From Neiella litorisoli (GTDB lineage Bacteria > Pseudomonadota > Gammaproteobacteria > Enterobacterales > Neiellaceae), in assembly GCF_014773395.1 (NCBI RefSeq), contig NZ_JACXAF010000015.1:1-64000 (forward strand): a DNA stretch of 64,000 bases, in the 5' to 3' direction. A program made the translations under genes and the position numbers. The notes under the pieces are model-generated. The model was not told where the DNA came from, made no database searches, and was given only the letters and a program-made list of their open reading frames with translations. Positions 1 to 9,571 of the stretch are shown here, in pieces (positions within the stretch are counted from its first letter, which is position 1; each line of letters begins with the position of its first letter).

Positions 1-2
1 AA

Positions 3-37
3 GAAAAAGGTCCTAACTGAAGAAGTTAAGACCTTTA
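3..37 (-). terminator. Terminator of the chemoreceptor gene
   Basis: An inverted repeat (AAAGGTC at 6-12 with GACCTTT at 30-36, extended by partly paired AACT/AGTT) is followed, read on the minus strand, by a T-rich run. It lies about 95 bases after the stop of the minus-strand chemoreceptor gene. No gene lies between. Confidence 0.6.
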
Positions 38-132
38 TATAGCCTGCGGAAGATCGGTCAACCGATCAGTTTGTCGTTAACTGATCGGCATTAGCCCGGA
101 GGCTGGTTCTATTGTCGTGCTTGGTCGCTTCG

Positions 133-1608
133 TTAAATTCGGAAGCGGCTAATGCTGCTCGATAGCTCGTTGTTGTATTGCTCAAGCTCATGCACTTGGG
201 TCGATACCGCCTGAGCATTATCAGACACCGATTGCGACAAGTCATTCACCGCAGTCACGTGCTGGCTAATGTCGGTCGCCACATGGCTTTGTTGCTGAGC
301 GGCCGTTGCAACTTGGCTGTTCATGTCATTGATCGTGACAATGTGCTCTAAGATTTCCTGCAACACTTGGCTGACACGAGACGCAGCATCATTAACCTCT
401 TCACTGGAGCCTAGGCTTTGCGCCATTGAAGTGTTAGCGGCTTCAGCGCTTTGCTGCACTTCAGTCACAATGGATTCAATTTCTTGGGTTGACTCTTGGG
501 TCTTCTGAGCCAATGAACGAACCTCATCGGCAACCACTGCAAAGCCTCGGCCTTGTTCACCGGCACGAGCAGCCTCAATCGCGGCGTTCAATGCCAACAG
601 GTTGGTTTGTTCGGCAATACTCCGAATCACCTCAACCACGGAGCCAATTGCGGTACTGGCACTGCGCAAAGTGGTAATGCGCTCTGCAGTTGCACTGATT
701 TGTTCCGACAGGCTGTGAATGGTTTCGGCATTGGCTTGCACTTGGTCAACACCGCTATTGACTTGAGCCATCGCTTCTTGGGTGCGGTCGGAGGTATCTT
801 CCGCATTTTTAGCAACTTCCATCGCGCTGGCACTCATTTCTTGTAGTGCGGTTGCGACTTGTTCAATCTGGCTACGCTGATCACGAGTGTTCGATTCGGT
901 CTCATCAGCACCTCGGGCCAACGAATCAGAAACCAAGGTTACTTTGCTCGATACCGACGCCACGTTAGACATCAGGCTGGCGAGGTTATCCATCAACAAG
1001 TTGAAGTTCGCGGCCAAGGTACCAATCTCATCGCCGCGTTGCTCATTGAGGCGTTTGGTCAGATCACCATCACCCGAAGCAATTTCATACAAGGACTCGG
1101 CCACATGGTTAATCGGCTCAACCACCATTTTACGCAGCGCAATAAACGCCGCCACAATGACGATGGCGAGGATCAATGAGATAGCAACCACCATGAACAA
1201 CATCTGCTCGCCAAGCTCGTCGGAGACAATCGACTTGTTAAAGGCAATTTTAAACTTACCGATTGCTTTACCGTCGCGGACTACTTCCTGCTCAACCACA
1301 TTGCCCATCGACAAATCACCGATACGAGCAATGTCTTTGCCGCGGTGATCGGTAATATCAATACCATCGACCATCACTGACTTGGTCACCGCTTTGGCAA
1401 TCGATTCACTTTGCTCAAAATCGTAAGTAAAAACGGGTTCAATCAATGACGCGGTCGCAAGTTCGACCATGGCTTTTTGATCGGCGTCGTAGGAGTCCTG
1501 CAAACGAGATTGCAGGCTGAAATAGGAAAAAGCACAGCCCAGGATTAGTCCCAGAAGGCCGAAGCCAACCAAGACAAAAACGAGTTTGTTATTCAGGCTC
1601 ATTTTCAT
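133..1608 (-). CDS. Methyl-accepting chemotaxis protein
   Basis: Inner-membrane chemoreceptor, 491 aa. Visible parts are TM1 (about residues 8-30), a short periplasmic region of about 100 residues, TM2 (136-158), a HAMP domain (159-211), and the cytoplasmic MCP hairpin with the conserved tip motif [19 protein letters not shown] near residues 335-355. Receptors of this class control the CheA kinase through CheW. The sensor region is small and does not reveal the ligand. The C-terminus ends in SRFRI and lacks the NWETF-type CheR/CheB tether. A GAGGT ribosome site precedes the ATG. It is monocistronic with its own terminator, and no che genes are nearby. Confidence 0.95.
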   Translation of the reverse strand: MKMSLNNKLVFVLVGFGLLGLILGCAFSYFSLQSRLQDSYDADQKAMVELATASLIEPVFTYDFEQSESIAKAVTKSVMVDGIDITDHRGKDIARIGDLSMGNVVEQEVVRDGKAIGKFKIAFNKSIVSDELGEQMLFMVVAISLILAIVIVAAFIALRKMVVEPINHVAESLYEIASGDGDLTKRLNEQRGDEIGTLAANFNLLMDNLASLMSNVASVSSKVTLVSDSLARGADETESNTRDQRSQIEQVATALQEMSASAMEVAKNAEDTSDRTQEAMAQVNSGVDQVQANAETIHSLSEQISATAERITTLRSASTAIGSVVEVIRSIAEQTNLLALNAAIEAARAGEQGRGFAVVADEVRSLAQKTQESTQEIESIVTEVQQSAEAANTSMAQSLGSSEEVNDAASRVSQVLQEILEHIVTINDMNSQVATAAQQQSHVATDISQHVTAVNDLSQSVSDNAQAVSTQVHELEQYNNELSSSISRFRI

Positions 1609-2048
1609 TGTTGGTACCTCATTGAAAGCAATCGGTGCGTGCTTTCGTATACATGCTTGCTGTTGGTTAGCAGGTTCTAATTATATGAATGACATTTATT
1701 GACGAGCGGATTTATGATTCTCAGCCGATCATTATTTCCGTATAGCTACGCTGGCTTGCCAAAGGAGTGCGGAAGACGGCGTATTTCCTTAGATTTCATA
1801 AACCCTGCGGCTCAATGAACCTCTGCAACTTTAGCAGCTTTCCAATTGAGCAAAATACGCATTGCCAACAAATGTGACTTCTGTATCGACAAATAGTCAC
1901 AGAAGCTTTAACAATTTATTTTTTGAGCAAAAAGGCACCAAATTTTGATTTTAGTGCTGCTTTTTGACTGTGTTTTTTTGGCCCCGATCAAGCTCACGTT
2001 CAGATTCACGTCCTAAGCTTATTGGAGCCTCTCACTCTCTAGGTTCGC
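1609..2048. other. Divergent intergenic region, chemoreceptor / glgC
   Basis: This 440-base gap separates the divergent chemoreceptor and glgC starts. It must hold both promoters. It is T-rich on the glgC side (about 1915-1980), with a TTGACT hexamer but no convincing -10. I found no small gene, tRNA or strong hairpin. Confidence 0.5.
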
Positions 2049-3305
2049 ATGATGCGTCTGATCAATCCCCCTGGTCGCTACATTGATCAAGTAGCCCGAA
2101 ATACCATTGCCTATGTACTCGCGGGCGGCAAAGGAACCCGCTTGGGCAACTTAACCCGAGTCCGCGCCAAGCCAGCCACGCCGTTCGGTGGCAAATACCG
2201 AATTATTGACTTCACGCTATCCAATTGCATTAACTCAGGCATTCGCCGTATTGGCGTCATGACTCAGTACAACGCCATTGGTTTAGTTCAGCATATTCAG
2301 CGCACTTGGAGTCATTTGGTTTCGGAAATGGGCGAATTCGTCAACTTGTTGCCCGCCCACCTCGGCACCTCAAACAGTTGGTACACCGGCACCGCAGATG
2401 CCATCTGGCAAAACATCAAAATGCTGGAAATGGCCAACACCGAATATGTCCTGATCCTCGCTGGAGACCACGTCTATTCGATGGACTACTTGCCGATGAT
2501 TCAAGCTCATGTCGACCGTGGGGCCGATGTCTCCATTGGCTGCGTCGAAGTGCCGCAACGGCTGGGGCACCAGTTTGGCGTGATCCAAAGCGATCATGAG
2601 GGCAACATTACTCAGTTTGTTGAAAAGCCATCCGATCCGTCGCCATATGCCCAACCCTCGGGCAATGTATTGGCATCAATGGGTATTTATGTGTTCTCGA
2701 AAAAAGTGCTGCTGGAGCTACTTGAGGCTGACCATAGCGACGAAAATTCCAGCCATGACTTTGGCCACGACATCCTGCCCAAAGCGCTGTCCAGTCACAA
2801 ACTGGTGACCTATCACTATGTTGATGAAGATGGTCAGCCTGGCTATTGGCGCGATGTTGGAACCATCGAATCCTACTACGACGCCAGCATGGATCTAGTC
2901 ACGGCTATGCCGCGGCTCAACCTGTACGATGCCAACTGGCCGATTTGGACCTACCAAGAACACTTACCGCCGGTGAAGTTGTCTCATGATAGCTGTGGTC
3001 AGCACGCCCTCGCTCAGGATTCGCTGATATCAGCGGGCTGCGTCTTTGTTGGCTCACAAATTAGCCGTTCGCTGTGTTGTTATAATGTCCGTGTGGAAGC
3101 GGGCTCTGAAGTTCACCAGTCCATTCTGCTGCCGGATGTGCACGTGGGCAGCAATTGCAGTATTCACCATGCCATTATCGATGAAGGATGCGAGATCCCC
3201 GACAATACCGAGATTGGTGAAGATGTGGAGCTCGACGCACAACGGTTTGCCATTACCGAAAATGGCGTGGTGGTGGTCACTCGTGAACATCTAGAGCAGT
3301 TGTGA
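2049..3305 (+). CDS. glgC: Glucose-1-phosphate adenylyltransferase
   Basis: Makes ADP-glucose from glucose-1-phosphate and ATP, the committed step of bacterial glycogen synthesis. The 418-aa protein is close to the usual 420-430. The N-terminal nucleotidyltransferase fold carries the pyrophosphorylase signature [12 protein letters not shown] (residues 22-33), then [17 protein letters not shown]. The C-terminal third has the hexapeptide-type left-handed beta-helix ([17 protein letters not shown]) that carries allosteric sites in this family. It stands alone: no glgA, glgB or glgP is adjacent, so the rest of the pathway must be elsewhere. The ribosome site is weak (TAGG six bases before ATG), and a second ATG follows directly. 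Confidence 0.95.
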   Translation: MMRLINPPGRYIDQVARNTIAYVLAGGKGTRLGNLTRVRAKPATPFGGKYRIIDFTLSNCINSGIRRIGVMTQYNAIGLVQHIQRTWSHLVSEMGEFVNLLPAHLGTSNSWYTGTADAIWQNIKMLEMANTEYVLILAGDHVYSMDYLPMIQAHVDRGADVSIGCVEVPQRLGHQFGVIQSDHEGNITQFVEKPSDPSPYAQPSGNVLASMGIYVFSKKVLLELLEADHSDENSSHDFGHDILPKALSSHKLVTYHYVDEDGQPGYWRDVGTIESYYDASMDLVTAMPRLNLYDANWPIWTYQEHLPPVKLSHDSCGQHALAQDSLISAGCVFVGSQISRSLCCYNVRVEAGSEVHQSILLPDVHVGSNCSIHHAIIDEGCEIPDNTEIGEDVELDAQRFAITENGVVVVTREHLEQL

Positions 3306-3321
3306 TTCTCCCCTTTAGCGC

Positions 3322-3351
3322 ACAAAAAAAGCCCAGCATGTTGCTGGGCTC
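3322..3351 (-). terminator. Terminator of the rph-pyrE operon
   Basis: AGCCCAGCA / TGCTGGGCT hairpin (3330-3350). Read on the minus strand it ends in eight T residues, 27 bases after the pyrE stop. It lies in a convergent gap and may also stop glgC transcripts. Confidence 0.85.
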
Positions 3352-3377
3352 TGCAGTCATTGTCGTTTCGCTAACGA

Positions 3378-4019
3378 TTAAATGCCGTACTCTGCACGGT
3401 AGGCGTTCACTTGCGCCAGATGCTCGGCCATTTCAGGCTGCGCTTCAAGGTAGGTCACCAAGTCGGCAAGGCAGATAATCGAGGTCACATGACATTGGTA
3501 ATCACGCTCAACTTCTTGGATTGCCGACAATTCACCCGTGCCGCGCTCTTGACGGTCAAGGGCAATTAACACACCGGCTAATTCAGCCTGGTTCGCCTCA
3601 ATAATTGTCATCGACTCGCGAATCGCGGTACCGGCGGTGATGACATCATCGACCAGCATGATCCGGCCGGCTAATGGTGATCCCACGAGGTTGCCGCCCT
3701 CACCATGATCTTTGGCTTCTTTGCGGTTAAAGCAGTACGGCACATCCAAATCATGATGATCCGCCAATGCCACCGCGGTGGTGGTTGCAATCGGAATACC
3801 TTTATATGCAGGGCCAAAAAGCACATCAAAGGCAATGCCACTTTCAGCCAATGCGGCCGCATAAAAACGCCCTAATTTAGCGAGATCACGGCCAGTATTA
3901 AACAAGCCAGCGTTAAAGAAGTAAGGGCTTTTACGGCCTGATTTAAGGGTGAATTCGCCAAACTTCAGCACTTGCTTTTCCAGCGCGAATTCAATAAATG
4001 CTTGCTGATAAGGTTTCAT
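3378..4019 (-). CDS. pyrE: Orotate phosphoribosyltransferase
   Basis: Joins orotate to PRPP to make orotidine 5'-phosphate in de novo pyrimidine synthesis. It is 213 aa, the same length as the E. coli enzyme. The PRPP-binding motif is visible as [16 protein letters not shown] (about residues 120-135), and the catalytic loop contains [11 protein letters not shown] (about 98-108). It begins 3 bases after the rph stop, so the two are co-transcribed as in E. coli. I saw no pyrE attenuator leader, which fits its place behind rph. Confidence 0.97.
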   Translation of the reverse strand: MKPYQQAFIEFALEKQVLKFGEFTLKSGRKSPYFFNAGLFNTGRDLAKLGRFYAAALAESGIAFDVLFGPAYKGIPIATTTAVALADHHDLDVPYCFNRKEAKDHGEGGNLVGSPLAGRIMLVDDVITAGTAIRESMTIIEANQAELAGVLIALDRQERGTGELSAIQEVERDYQCHVTSIICLADLVTYLEAQPEMAEHLAQVNAYRAEYGI

Positions 4020-4022
4020 TGC

Positions 4023-4739
4023 TTAGTCCTCCAGCGCCTGTTTTTGCGCCGCAATGATGGTATCAATGCCACCTTTGGCTAGGCCAAGCAACTGTTGCAA
4101 TTCTTCGAACGAGAACGGTTCGCCTTCGGCAGTGCCCTGCACTTCAATCAACTTGCCATGCTCGGTCATCACCACATTCATGTCGGTTTCGGCAGCGGAA
4201 TCTTCAACATATTCCAAATCACACAGGGCATCGTCACCGACGATGCCAACCGATACAGCGGCAATCATAAACTTCAGCGGACTTTGCTTGAGTTTCCCTT
4301 CGGCCACCATCCAGTTCAGCGCATCGGCAAGGGCCACACATGCGCCGCTAATCGCTGCGGTGCGCGTGCCGCCATCGGCTTGAATGACATCGCAATCAAG
4401 GGTAATGGAAAAATCGTTGAGTGCTTTCAAGTCAACTGCGGCTCGCAGCGCGCGAGCAATCAGCCGTTGGATCTCAAGCGTTCGGCCACCTTGCTTACCA
4501 CGGGCAGCTTCGCGATTGCCTCGGGTGTGTGTTGCCCGCGGCAACATGCTGTACTCAGCGGTAACCCAACCCTGACCCGACCCTTTTAAGAAGCGCGGTA
4601 CTGACTCCTCAACAGAAGCAGTACACAGTACTTTGGTATTGCCAAACTCAACCAACACAGAACCTTCTGCGTGACAGGTATAGTTGCGAGTAAAGCGAAT
4701 CGCTCGGGGTTGCTCGGGGGCTCTTTCGTTCGGGCGCAT
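4023..4739 (-). CDS. rph: Ribonuclease PH
   Basis: Phosphate-dependent 3'-5' exoribonuclease that trims tRNA and other RNA 3' ends. The reading frame opens at 4757, but the ATG at 4739 ([10 protein letters not shown]) is chosen because a GGAG lies five bases before it and it gives 238 aa, matching E. coli RNase PH. Family motifs present include the [12 protein letters not shown] region and the phosphate-site arginines, ALRAAVDL, and [13 protein letters not shown]. It is upstream of and nearly contiguous with pyrE. Confidence 0.96.
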   Translation of the reverse strand: MRPNERAPEQPRAIRFTRNYTCHAEGSVLVEFGNTKVLCTASVEESVPRFLKGSGQGWVTAEYSMLPRATHTRGNREAARGKQGGRTLEIQRLIARALRAAVDLKALNDFSITLDCDVIQADGGTRTAAISGACVALADALNWMVAEGKLKQSPLKFMIAAVSVGIVGDDALCDLEYVEDSAAETDMNVVMTEHGKLIEVQGTAEGEPFSFEELQQLLGLAKGGIDTIIAAQKQALED

Positions 4740-4912
4740 GCCAGCTCCAAATGTCATTCAAAATAAAACCGCAATAGTATAACGGCGTCGTCAGCAGTTT
4801 TCTCGATTAGTTCATGGGATTTCGGCAAACTCTGGTTTCTGTGATAACAAATTTGCAGCTAGGATTAAGGGCACAGGTAATGGATGTAAACGCAGTGCAA
4901 AAGGAATATCGG

Positions 4913-6529
4913 ATGATGTCTGCAATTCGGCTGTTAGTACTCGCCTTTGTGGCTGTTTGGAGTAGTTGCGCTTGGGCGGAGCCTCCCACGCTTCAAACCA
5001 TGCTCAATGCTGAATCAGCGAAACAGCAAGCCCCCGCCGAAGCGACTCAGGACAATATGGCCGTGGTGGTTGATGATTACAATCGCGGGTCACCTCGAAC
5101 GTCGATGGAAGGCTATTTAAATGCCGCCAACCGCAATGATTTCGAGCGGGCCAGCCACTATCTTGATGTCCGCAACCTTCATAGCGAAGCCAGTCAGATT
5201 GCCCCTGATGTATTAGCCAAACAGTTAAAACAAGTGCTCGACCGGCAATTGTGGGTTGATCTTCATGCCCTCAGCCAATCTAACCTTGGCGCCGCCAACG
5301 ACAGTCTGCCGGGCTATCGTGATTTAGTCGGCAAAATCGCCACACCAGACCGCACCGTGAATATCTACATGCAACGGGTACCGCGAGACGATGGCGTGTT
5401 TATCTGGAAGATATCCAATGCCTCGGTGTCACAAATCCCGCACTTATACGCCATTTATGGCGACGGCCCAATTGGTGAGGCGCTATCACCCTACTTGCCG
5501 GAATTTGTGTGGCTCGGCATGCAAAGCTGGCAATGGCTGATGATCGTCGCGTTATTCGTCGGCACCTTCGTTGTCACTTGGCCAATGTTCTGGCTGGTAC
5601 AACGTATCATCAGTCAGCGCCACGCCAATCCTGAGTTGCTCAATCATTTTATTTCCGGCCCCCTTCGCCTGCTCACAGTGGTGCTCATTGTTCGTAGTCA
5701 ATTTGAATTACTGCGACCGTCCATCGAAAGTCGCGCCATTGCTGAGGGCCAAACCTTACTTATTATCGCGATCACTTGGGTCATAGTGATCAGCCTAGAA
5801 TTGCTGCGCCAACGCACCCACCGCAAACTAATTCGCACCAACCGTGATCAAGCCGCCTTGTTGTTACGGCCACTGTTTAACGTGCTGAAAACCTTTGTGG
5901 TGCTGTTTGCTTTTCTGATTTGGCTGGAAAATCTCGGTTTTCAGGCCACCACAATTTTGGCTGGCTTAGGTATTGGCGGCTTGGCGGTGGCGCTGGCCGC
6001 GCAAAAGTCGGTGGAGAATATTATTGGCGCCATCACCCTATATATCTCCACGCCGGTCAAAGCTGGTGATTTTTGCCGCTTTGGCGATCAAACCGGCATT
6101 GTTGAAGAGATCGGTTTGCGCTTCACCCGCGTGCGGACGCTCGACCGCACGGTCATCAATATTCCCAACGCCACTTTTGTCGATTTGCATTTAGAAAACT
6201 TCGCCGAGCGGGAGAAGATCCGCTACAACCCGGAAGTTCAATTACGACTCGACAGCAAAGCCAGCCAAGTCGAACAAGTTTTGGCGGATTTAAAGCAGGC
6301 CTTGATTGATCATCCCATGGTGGATCTCGAGCCACTCAGGGTGCGCTTGCAAAATTTTGCCACCCACGGCCTTAAACTCAATGTCTTGTGCTACATCAAG
6401 ACCACTGATTTTAATGAATATCTAGAAGTAGCAGAGGCGCTTAACTTGACCATCCTCCGGATTCTGGAAGAAAACCAAGTGTCACCGGCTGATTTGACCC
6501 ACTACAGACTGGTGCAGGGCGAAAGCTAA
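4913..6529 (+). CDS. MscS-family mechanosensitive channel
   Basis: Predicted mechanosensitive ion channel that releases solutes on osmotic downshock. The start at 4913 (MMSAIRLLVLAF) is chosen because AAGGA lies seven bases upstream and it begins a clean signal peptide ending near CAWAEP. A periplasmic domain of roughly 170 residues follows, then several membrane segments, then the MscS pore helix and beta domain (LAGLGIGGLAVALAAQKSVENIIGAI). From that start it is 538 aa, much longer than MscS and shorter than MscK. It lies between divergent rph and co-directional yicC. Confidence 0.88.
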   Translation: MMSAIRLLVLAFVAVWSSCAWAEPPTLQTMLNAESAKQQAPAEATQDNMAVVVDDYNRGSPRTSMEGYLNAANRNDFERASHYLDVRNLHSEASQIAPDVLAKQLKQVLDRQLWVDLHALSQSNLGAANDSLPGYRDLVGKIATPDRTVNIYMQRVPRDDGVFIWKISNASVSQIPHLYAIYGDGPIGEALSPYLPEFVWLGMQSWQWLMIVALFVGTFVVTWPMFWLVQRIISQRHANPELLNHFISGPLRLLTVVLIVRSQFELLRPSIESRAIAEGQTLLIIAITWVIVISLELLRQRTHRKLIRTNRDQAALLLRPLFNVLKTFVVLFAFLIWLENLGFQATTILAGLGIGGLAVALAAQKSVENIIGAITLYISTPVKAGDFCRFGDQTGIVEEIGLRFTRVRTLDRTVINIPNATFVDLHLENFAEREKIRYNPEVQLRLDSKASQVEQVLADLKQALIDHPMVDLEPLRVRLQNFATHGLKLNVLCYIKTTDFNEYLEVAEALNLTILRILEENQVSPADLTHYRLVQGES

Positions 6530-6623
6530 CGCCTATAATGGGCCGCTTTTTTCATCAAATAATTTTATTAACGCTCGATCCTTTGCTGCTGCCAGCAACG
6601 ATTTGAGCAACAAGGAACTGAAC

Positions 6624-7493
6624 ATGGGCATTCACAGCATGACGGCGTACGCGCGCCACGAAATCAAAGCCGACTGGGGCAGCGCCGTTTGGGAAATTCG
6701 TTCAGTCAATCAGCGTTACTTAGAAACCTTCATGCGCTTACCCGAGCAATTTCGTAGCCTTGATCCGGTATTGCGCGAACGATTCCGCAAAGCCATGCAA
6801 CGGGGCAAAGTCGAATGCAGCCTGCGCTACGAATTTCAGCAAGCTGCCAGTGGCCAATTACAACTCAATGAAACGCTGGCACAAGAAGTTATCTCCAAAG
6901 CACGCTGGGTGAGCGATCACGTCGGCGGCTCCATGCACGTCAATCCACTGGAAGTGATGCAATGGCCTGGCGTCATGATGGCTCAAGAGCAAGATTTGGA
7001 TCAGATCACCAAAGACGTGCTGGCTGGCTTTGACGAAACCCTAAAACAATTCCTCGAATCTCGAGCCAACGAAGGCCAAGCCCTGCGCGAGCTAATCGAA
7101 GCTCGATTAAACGGTGTTGATGAGCAAGTCAAATTGGTCCGCGAGCATTTACCAACAGCCGCCCAATGGCAACGCGATCGCATTATGACCCGCTTGGAAG
7201 AAGCCAAAGTCGAACTGGAAGCAGGTCGTCTCGAGCAAGAAATGGTGATGCTGGCACAAAAATCGGATGTTGCCGAAGAGCTCGACCGCCTCGACACCCA
7301 TGTTTCAGAAAGCTTGAAGATCCTCAAAAAAGGCGGCGCTTGCGGCCGTCGTTTGGACTTTATGATGCAAGAGTTTAATCGCGAAGCGAATACCCTTGGT
7401 TCCAAGTCCATTACCTCGGATATCACTCAAGCAGCAGTAGAGCTGAAGGTGCTAATCGAGCAAATGAGAGAGCAAATTCAGAATATCGAGTAA
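6624..7493 (+). CDS. yicC: YicC-family endoribonuclease-like protein
   Basis: YicC-family protein; E. coli YicC has been linked to RNase activity and sRNA turnover. The start at 6624 (MGIHSMTAYAR) is chosen because AAGGA lies eight bases before it and the family begins with an SMTAYAR motif; an in-frame ATG at 6603 lacks this support. The 289 aa match the family (287 in E. coli). N-terminal YicC domain, then the DUF1732 C-terminal region with EFNREANTLGSKS, a strongly conserved signature. Proximity to rph is the ancestral gammaproteobacterial arrangement. Confidence 0.95.
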   Translation: MGIHSMTAYARHEIKADWGSAVWEIRSVNQRYLETFMRLPEQFRSLDPVLRERFRKAMQRGKVECSLRYEFQQAASGQLQLNETLAQEVISKARWVSDHVGGSMHVNPLEVMQWPGVMMAQEQDLDQITKDVLAGFDETLKQFLESRANEGQALRELIEARLNGVDEQVKLVREHLPTAAQWQRDRIMTRLEEAKVELEAGRLEQEMVMLAQKSDVAEELDRLDTHVSESLKILKKGGACGRRLDFMMQEFNREANTLGSKSITSDITQAAVELKVLIEQMREQIQNIE

Positions 7494-7522
7494 TATCCAC
7501 CAACACTCATAACCATCCATTA

Positions 7523-7549
7523 AGCCCTGAATTTTCAGGGCTTTTTTTC
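7523..7549 (+). terminator. Terminator of yicC
   Basis: AGCCCTGAA / TTCAGGGCT hairpin followed by seven T, 30 bases after the yicC stop. It marks the end of the core block and the start of the accessory island. Confidence 0.9.
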
Positions 7550-7710
7550 ATTAAAATAACAAATAGACTTGGAGCGGTAAGCCTTCAAGTTGTATGCACT
7601 TGTTTGGCATTAGTGCTGGAAAACGTACAACATTTCGCCTTGTATGACTTGATAATATTCGAGTGAGTACATGGGCCATGTACTGCCATCCACAACATAC
7701 GAAACTAATA

Positions 7711-7829
7711 ATTCATCACTATTGGTGAATTATTAATATAAAACTGCCATCCACCTATAAAATCACCACTAACGGTGAATAAAATTGTTATTCATCAGAT
7801 TCCACCTATAATCACCGATACTAATGAAT
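7711..7829. promoter_or_regulatory. Three operator-like dyads before hipBA module 1
   Basis: Three related 20-base imperfect palindromes lie at 7711-7730 (ATTCATCACTATTGGTGAAT), 7761-7780 (AATCACCACTAACGGTGAAT) and 7810-7829 (AATCACCGATACTAATGAAT). Their starts are 50 and 49 bases apart. The flanks are also partly repeated (CTGCCATCCAC and TCCACCTATA). Autoregulated HipB antitoxins bind such repeated dyads in known systems. The arrangement puts the hipB start downstream of the third copy. Confidence 0.65.
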
Positions 7830-7840
7830 ATTGGCACAGA

Positions 7841-8134
7841 ATGATGGCAAAGAAAGTCACTACTTCAGAAATGCCCCAAACACATTTTATTGAGAATACA
7901 AACGTGCTGGGGCAATTGATTAAAGCAAAACGCACGGCGATGGGCATGAAGCTCGCCGATTGCGCCGCACTTTGCAATGTGGGGATCAATACCTTGTCTC
8001 GCATCGAAAATGGTAACTATAATTGCACACTTGCCGCCGTATTTGCTGTGCTACACGGACTGGGTATTAAGCTCACCTCTCCATCGCTTTCAAGCCAAGC
8101 CAGCTCAAGCGTCACTGATGACGAGTGGGTATAA
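7841..8134 (+). CDS. HipB-like antitoxin (module 1)
   Basis: Predicted DNA-binding antitoxin of a HipBA module. A helix-turn-helix XRE domain covers most of the protein (LGQLIKAKRTAMGMKLADCAALCNVGINTLSRIE, about residues 22-55). The frame is open from a GTG at 7775, but that codon sits inside the second operator dyad, so the ATG at 7841 (or 7871) is more likely; 97 aa from 7841. No strong ribosome site marks either. Its stop lies four bases before the hipA start. Expected to neutralise the kinase and repress its own promoter. Confidence 0.8.
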   Translation: MMAKKVTTSEMPQTHFIENTNVLGQLIKAKRTAMGMKLADCAALCNVGINTLSRIENGNYNCTLAAVFAVLHGLGIKLTSPSLSSQASSSVTDDEWV

Positions 8135-8138
8135 AAAT

Positions 8139-9503
8139 ATGCCCGCAGATAACATCGACCAGCCATCAGAATATACCTTGCTCATCCATTTGGCAGACCA
8201 ACGTATTGGCACGTTAACCTTGGATAGAAGCACCAACCTGCTCAAGCTTGAATACGAGCCAGATTGGCAACAATCCGGCTACCCACTGTCACCCGCTCTG
8301 ACGTTGGATAACCTCCACTCTCCCGAAGTCGCCTACAACTATCTCGACAACGTACTTCCCGAGGGGGCAGCGCGGAAACTCCTATCAGAGCACCTTGGTG
8401 TCTCAGAAAAAAATGTCTATTCCCAAGTCAGGGCCATCGGCAATGATCTGGCGGGTGCAATTACGTTTAAGGCGAATGAGCAAGGTGCTGACATTTCACC
8501 AAAGGCAAGTGAGCCACAATTTAGAGTTATCGAGCCCGACGAGCTAACCAAGCGCCTTGCCAGCAAGGAAGACATTGGCCTGTTAACATGGGACGACAAA
8601 CCACGTCTAAGTGTGGCTGGCGTACAAGACAAGCTCAACATATTCATTAATGAGCAAGGGCAGATCGGATTTGGCGATGGGGCTTTATGTTCAACGCATA
8701 TTCTCAAGTTTGAAAAGCACAACTGCCCCAACCTTGTACTAAACGAATACTTCTGTATGAAACTGTCAAAGGCCGTAGGATTGCCTACCGCAGAAGTCGA
8801 GTTCACTCGATTTGAGCAATATCCGGCTCTGATTGTGGAACGGTTTGATCGTAAGTATGTGTCTGATCAGTCCAAAGTCTTTCGCAGGCATGTGATTGAT
8901 GGCTGCCAAGCACTTAACCTGCCACGCGACTATAAATATGAGCGGAACCTTGGTGATGGCAGGGATGTACAGCATATTCGCGATGGCGCAAGCTTACCCC
9001 GGCTTTTTCAACTGGCAAAAACTATGACGTCGCCTGTTGAGAGTCTTCAATGGCTTATCAACTGGCAGCTATTTAATTTATTGATCAGCAACTACGACAG
9101 TCACGGTAAAAACGTCTCGCTGTTTTTTGATAAGCGCAATAATCAATTCACGCCCGCTTATGATCTAGTGAATATTGCGATGTTCCCACAATTCAAGCAC
9201 ATACTGGCAATGGCAATGGCGATGGGGGATGAGTTTGAACCTGAGAGCATAAACGCCTATCAACTGGCTGATTTCGCAGAAACCTGCGGGGTGAATAAAA
9301 AGCTTTTGTCTCGCCAGTTGACTGTTTTGGCGAATAAGGTCATCGAAACACTCTCACAAACAGGCTTTATTGAGAGCATTACGCAAGAAGCACATTTTAC
9401 CGAAGTCGACCTAAAATACATGACAGCGGTAAAAGAGCACGTATTGACCCGAGCGCAACATTTGCGGTCACAAGCACCATTGATACCTGACATCGAAGTT
9501 TAA
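8139..9503 (+). CDS. HipA-like Ser/Thr kinase toxin (module 1)
   Basis: Predicted HipA-family kinase toxin. E. coli HipA phosphorylates GltX and causes persistence; the target here is unknown. The start at 8139 (MPADNIDQ), four bases after hipB, gives 454 aa. N-terminal HipA domain with YNYLDNVLPEGAAR; P-loop-like RLSVAGVQDK (156-165) carrying the serine equivalent to HipA Ser150; catalytic NYDSHGKN with Asp320 and Asn325; metal-binding Asp342 in AYDL. All key residues are intact, so it should be active. This is the classical VAGxQ(D/E)K subtype, unlike the other two HipA proteins of the island. Confidence 0.92.
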   Translation: MPADNIDQPSEYTLLIHLADQRIGTLTLDRSTNLLKLEYEPDWQQSGYPLSPALTLDNLHSPEVAYNYLDNVLPEGAARKLLSEHLGVSEKNVYSQVRAIGNDLAGAITFKANEQGADISPKASEPQFRVIEPDELTKRLASKEDIGLLTWDDKPRLSVAGVQDKLNIFINEQGQIGFGDGALCSTHILKFEKHNCPNLVLNEYFCMKLSKAVGLPTAEVEFTRFEQYPALIVERFDRKYVSDQSKVFRRHVIDGCQALNLPRDYKYERNLGDGRDVQHIRDGASLPRLFQLAKTMTSPVESLQWLINWQLFNLLISNYDSHGKNVSLFFDKRNNQFTPAYDLVNIAMFPQFKHILAMAMAMGDEFEPESINAYQLADFAETCGVNKKLLSRQLTVLANKVIETLSQTGFIESITQEAHFTEVDLKYMTAVKEHVLTRAQHLRSQAPLIPDIEV

Positions 9504-9571
9504 TAATTGATATGAAGTGACCTAATACTAATTTTTCGATGACGCTTCGGAGCGGATATGCTGAAAAAACA

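Noticed and set aside
1-132. tRNA-like or riboswitch structure
   Set aside because: The GATCGGT/ACCGATC hairpin has no cloverleaf or known aptamer; the terminator explains the rest.
7775-7840. Upstream GTG start for the module-1 hipB
   Set aside because: The GTG lies inside the second operator dyad and has no ribosome site; a start after the third dyad is more likely.
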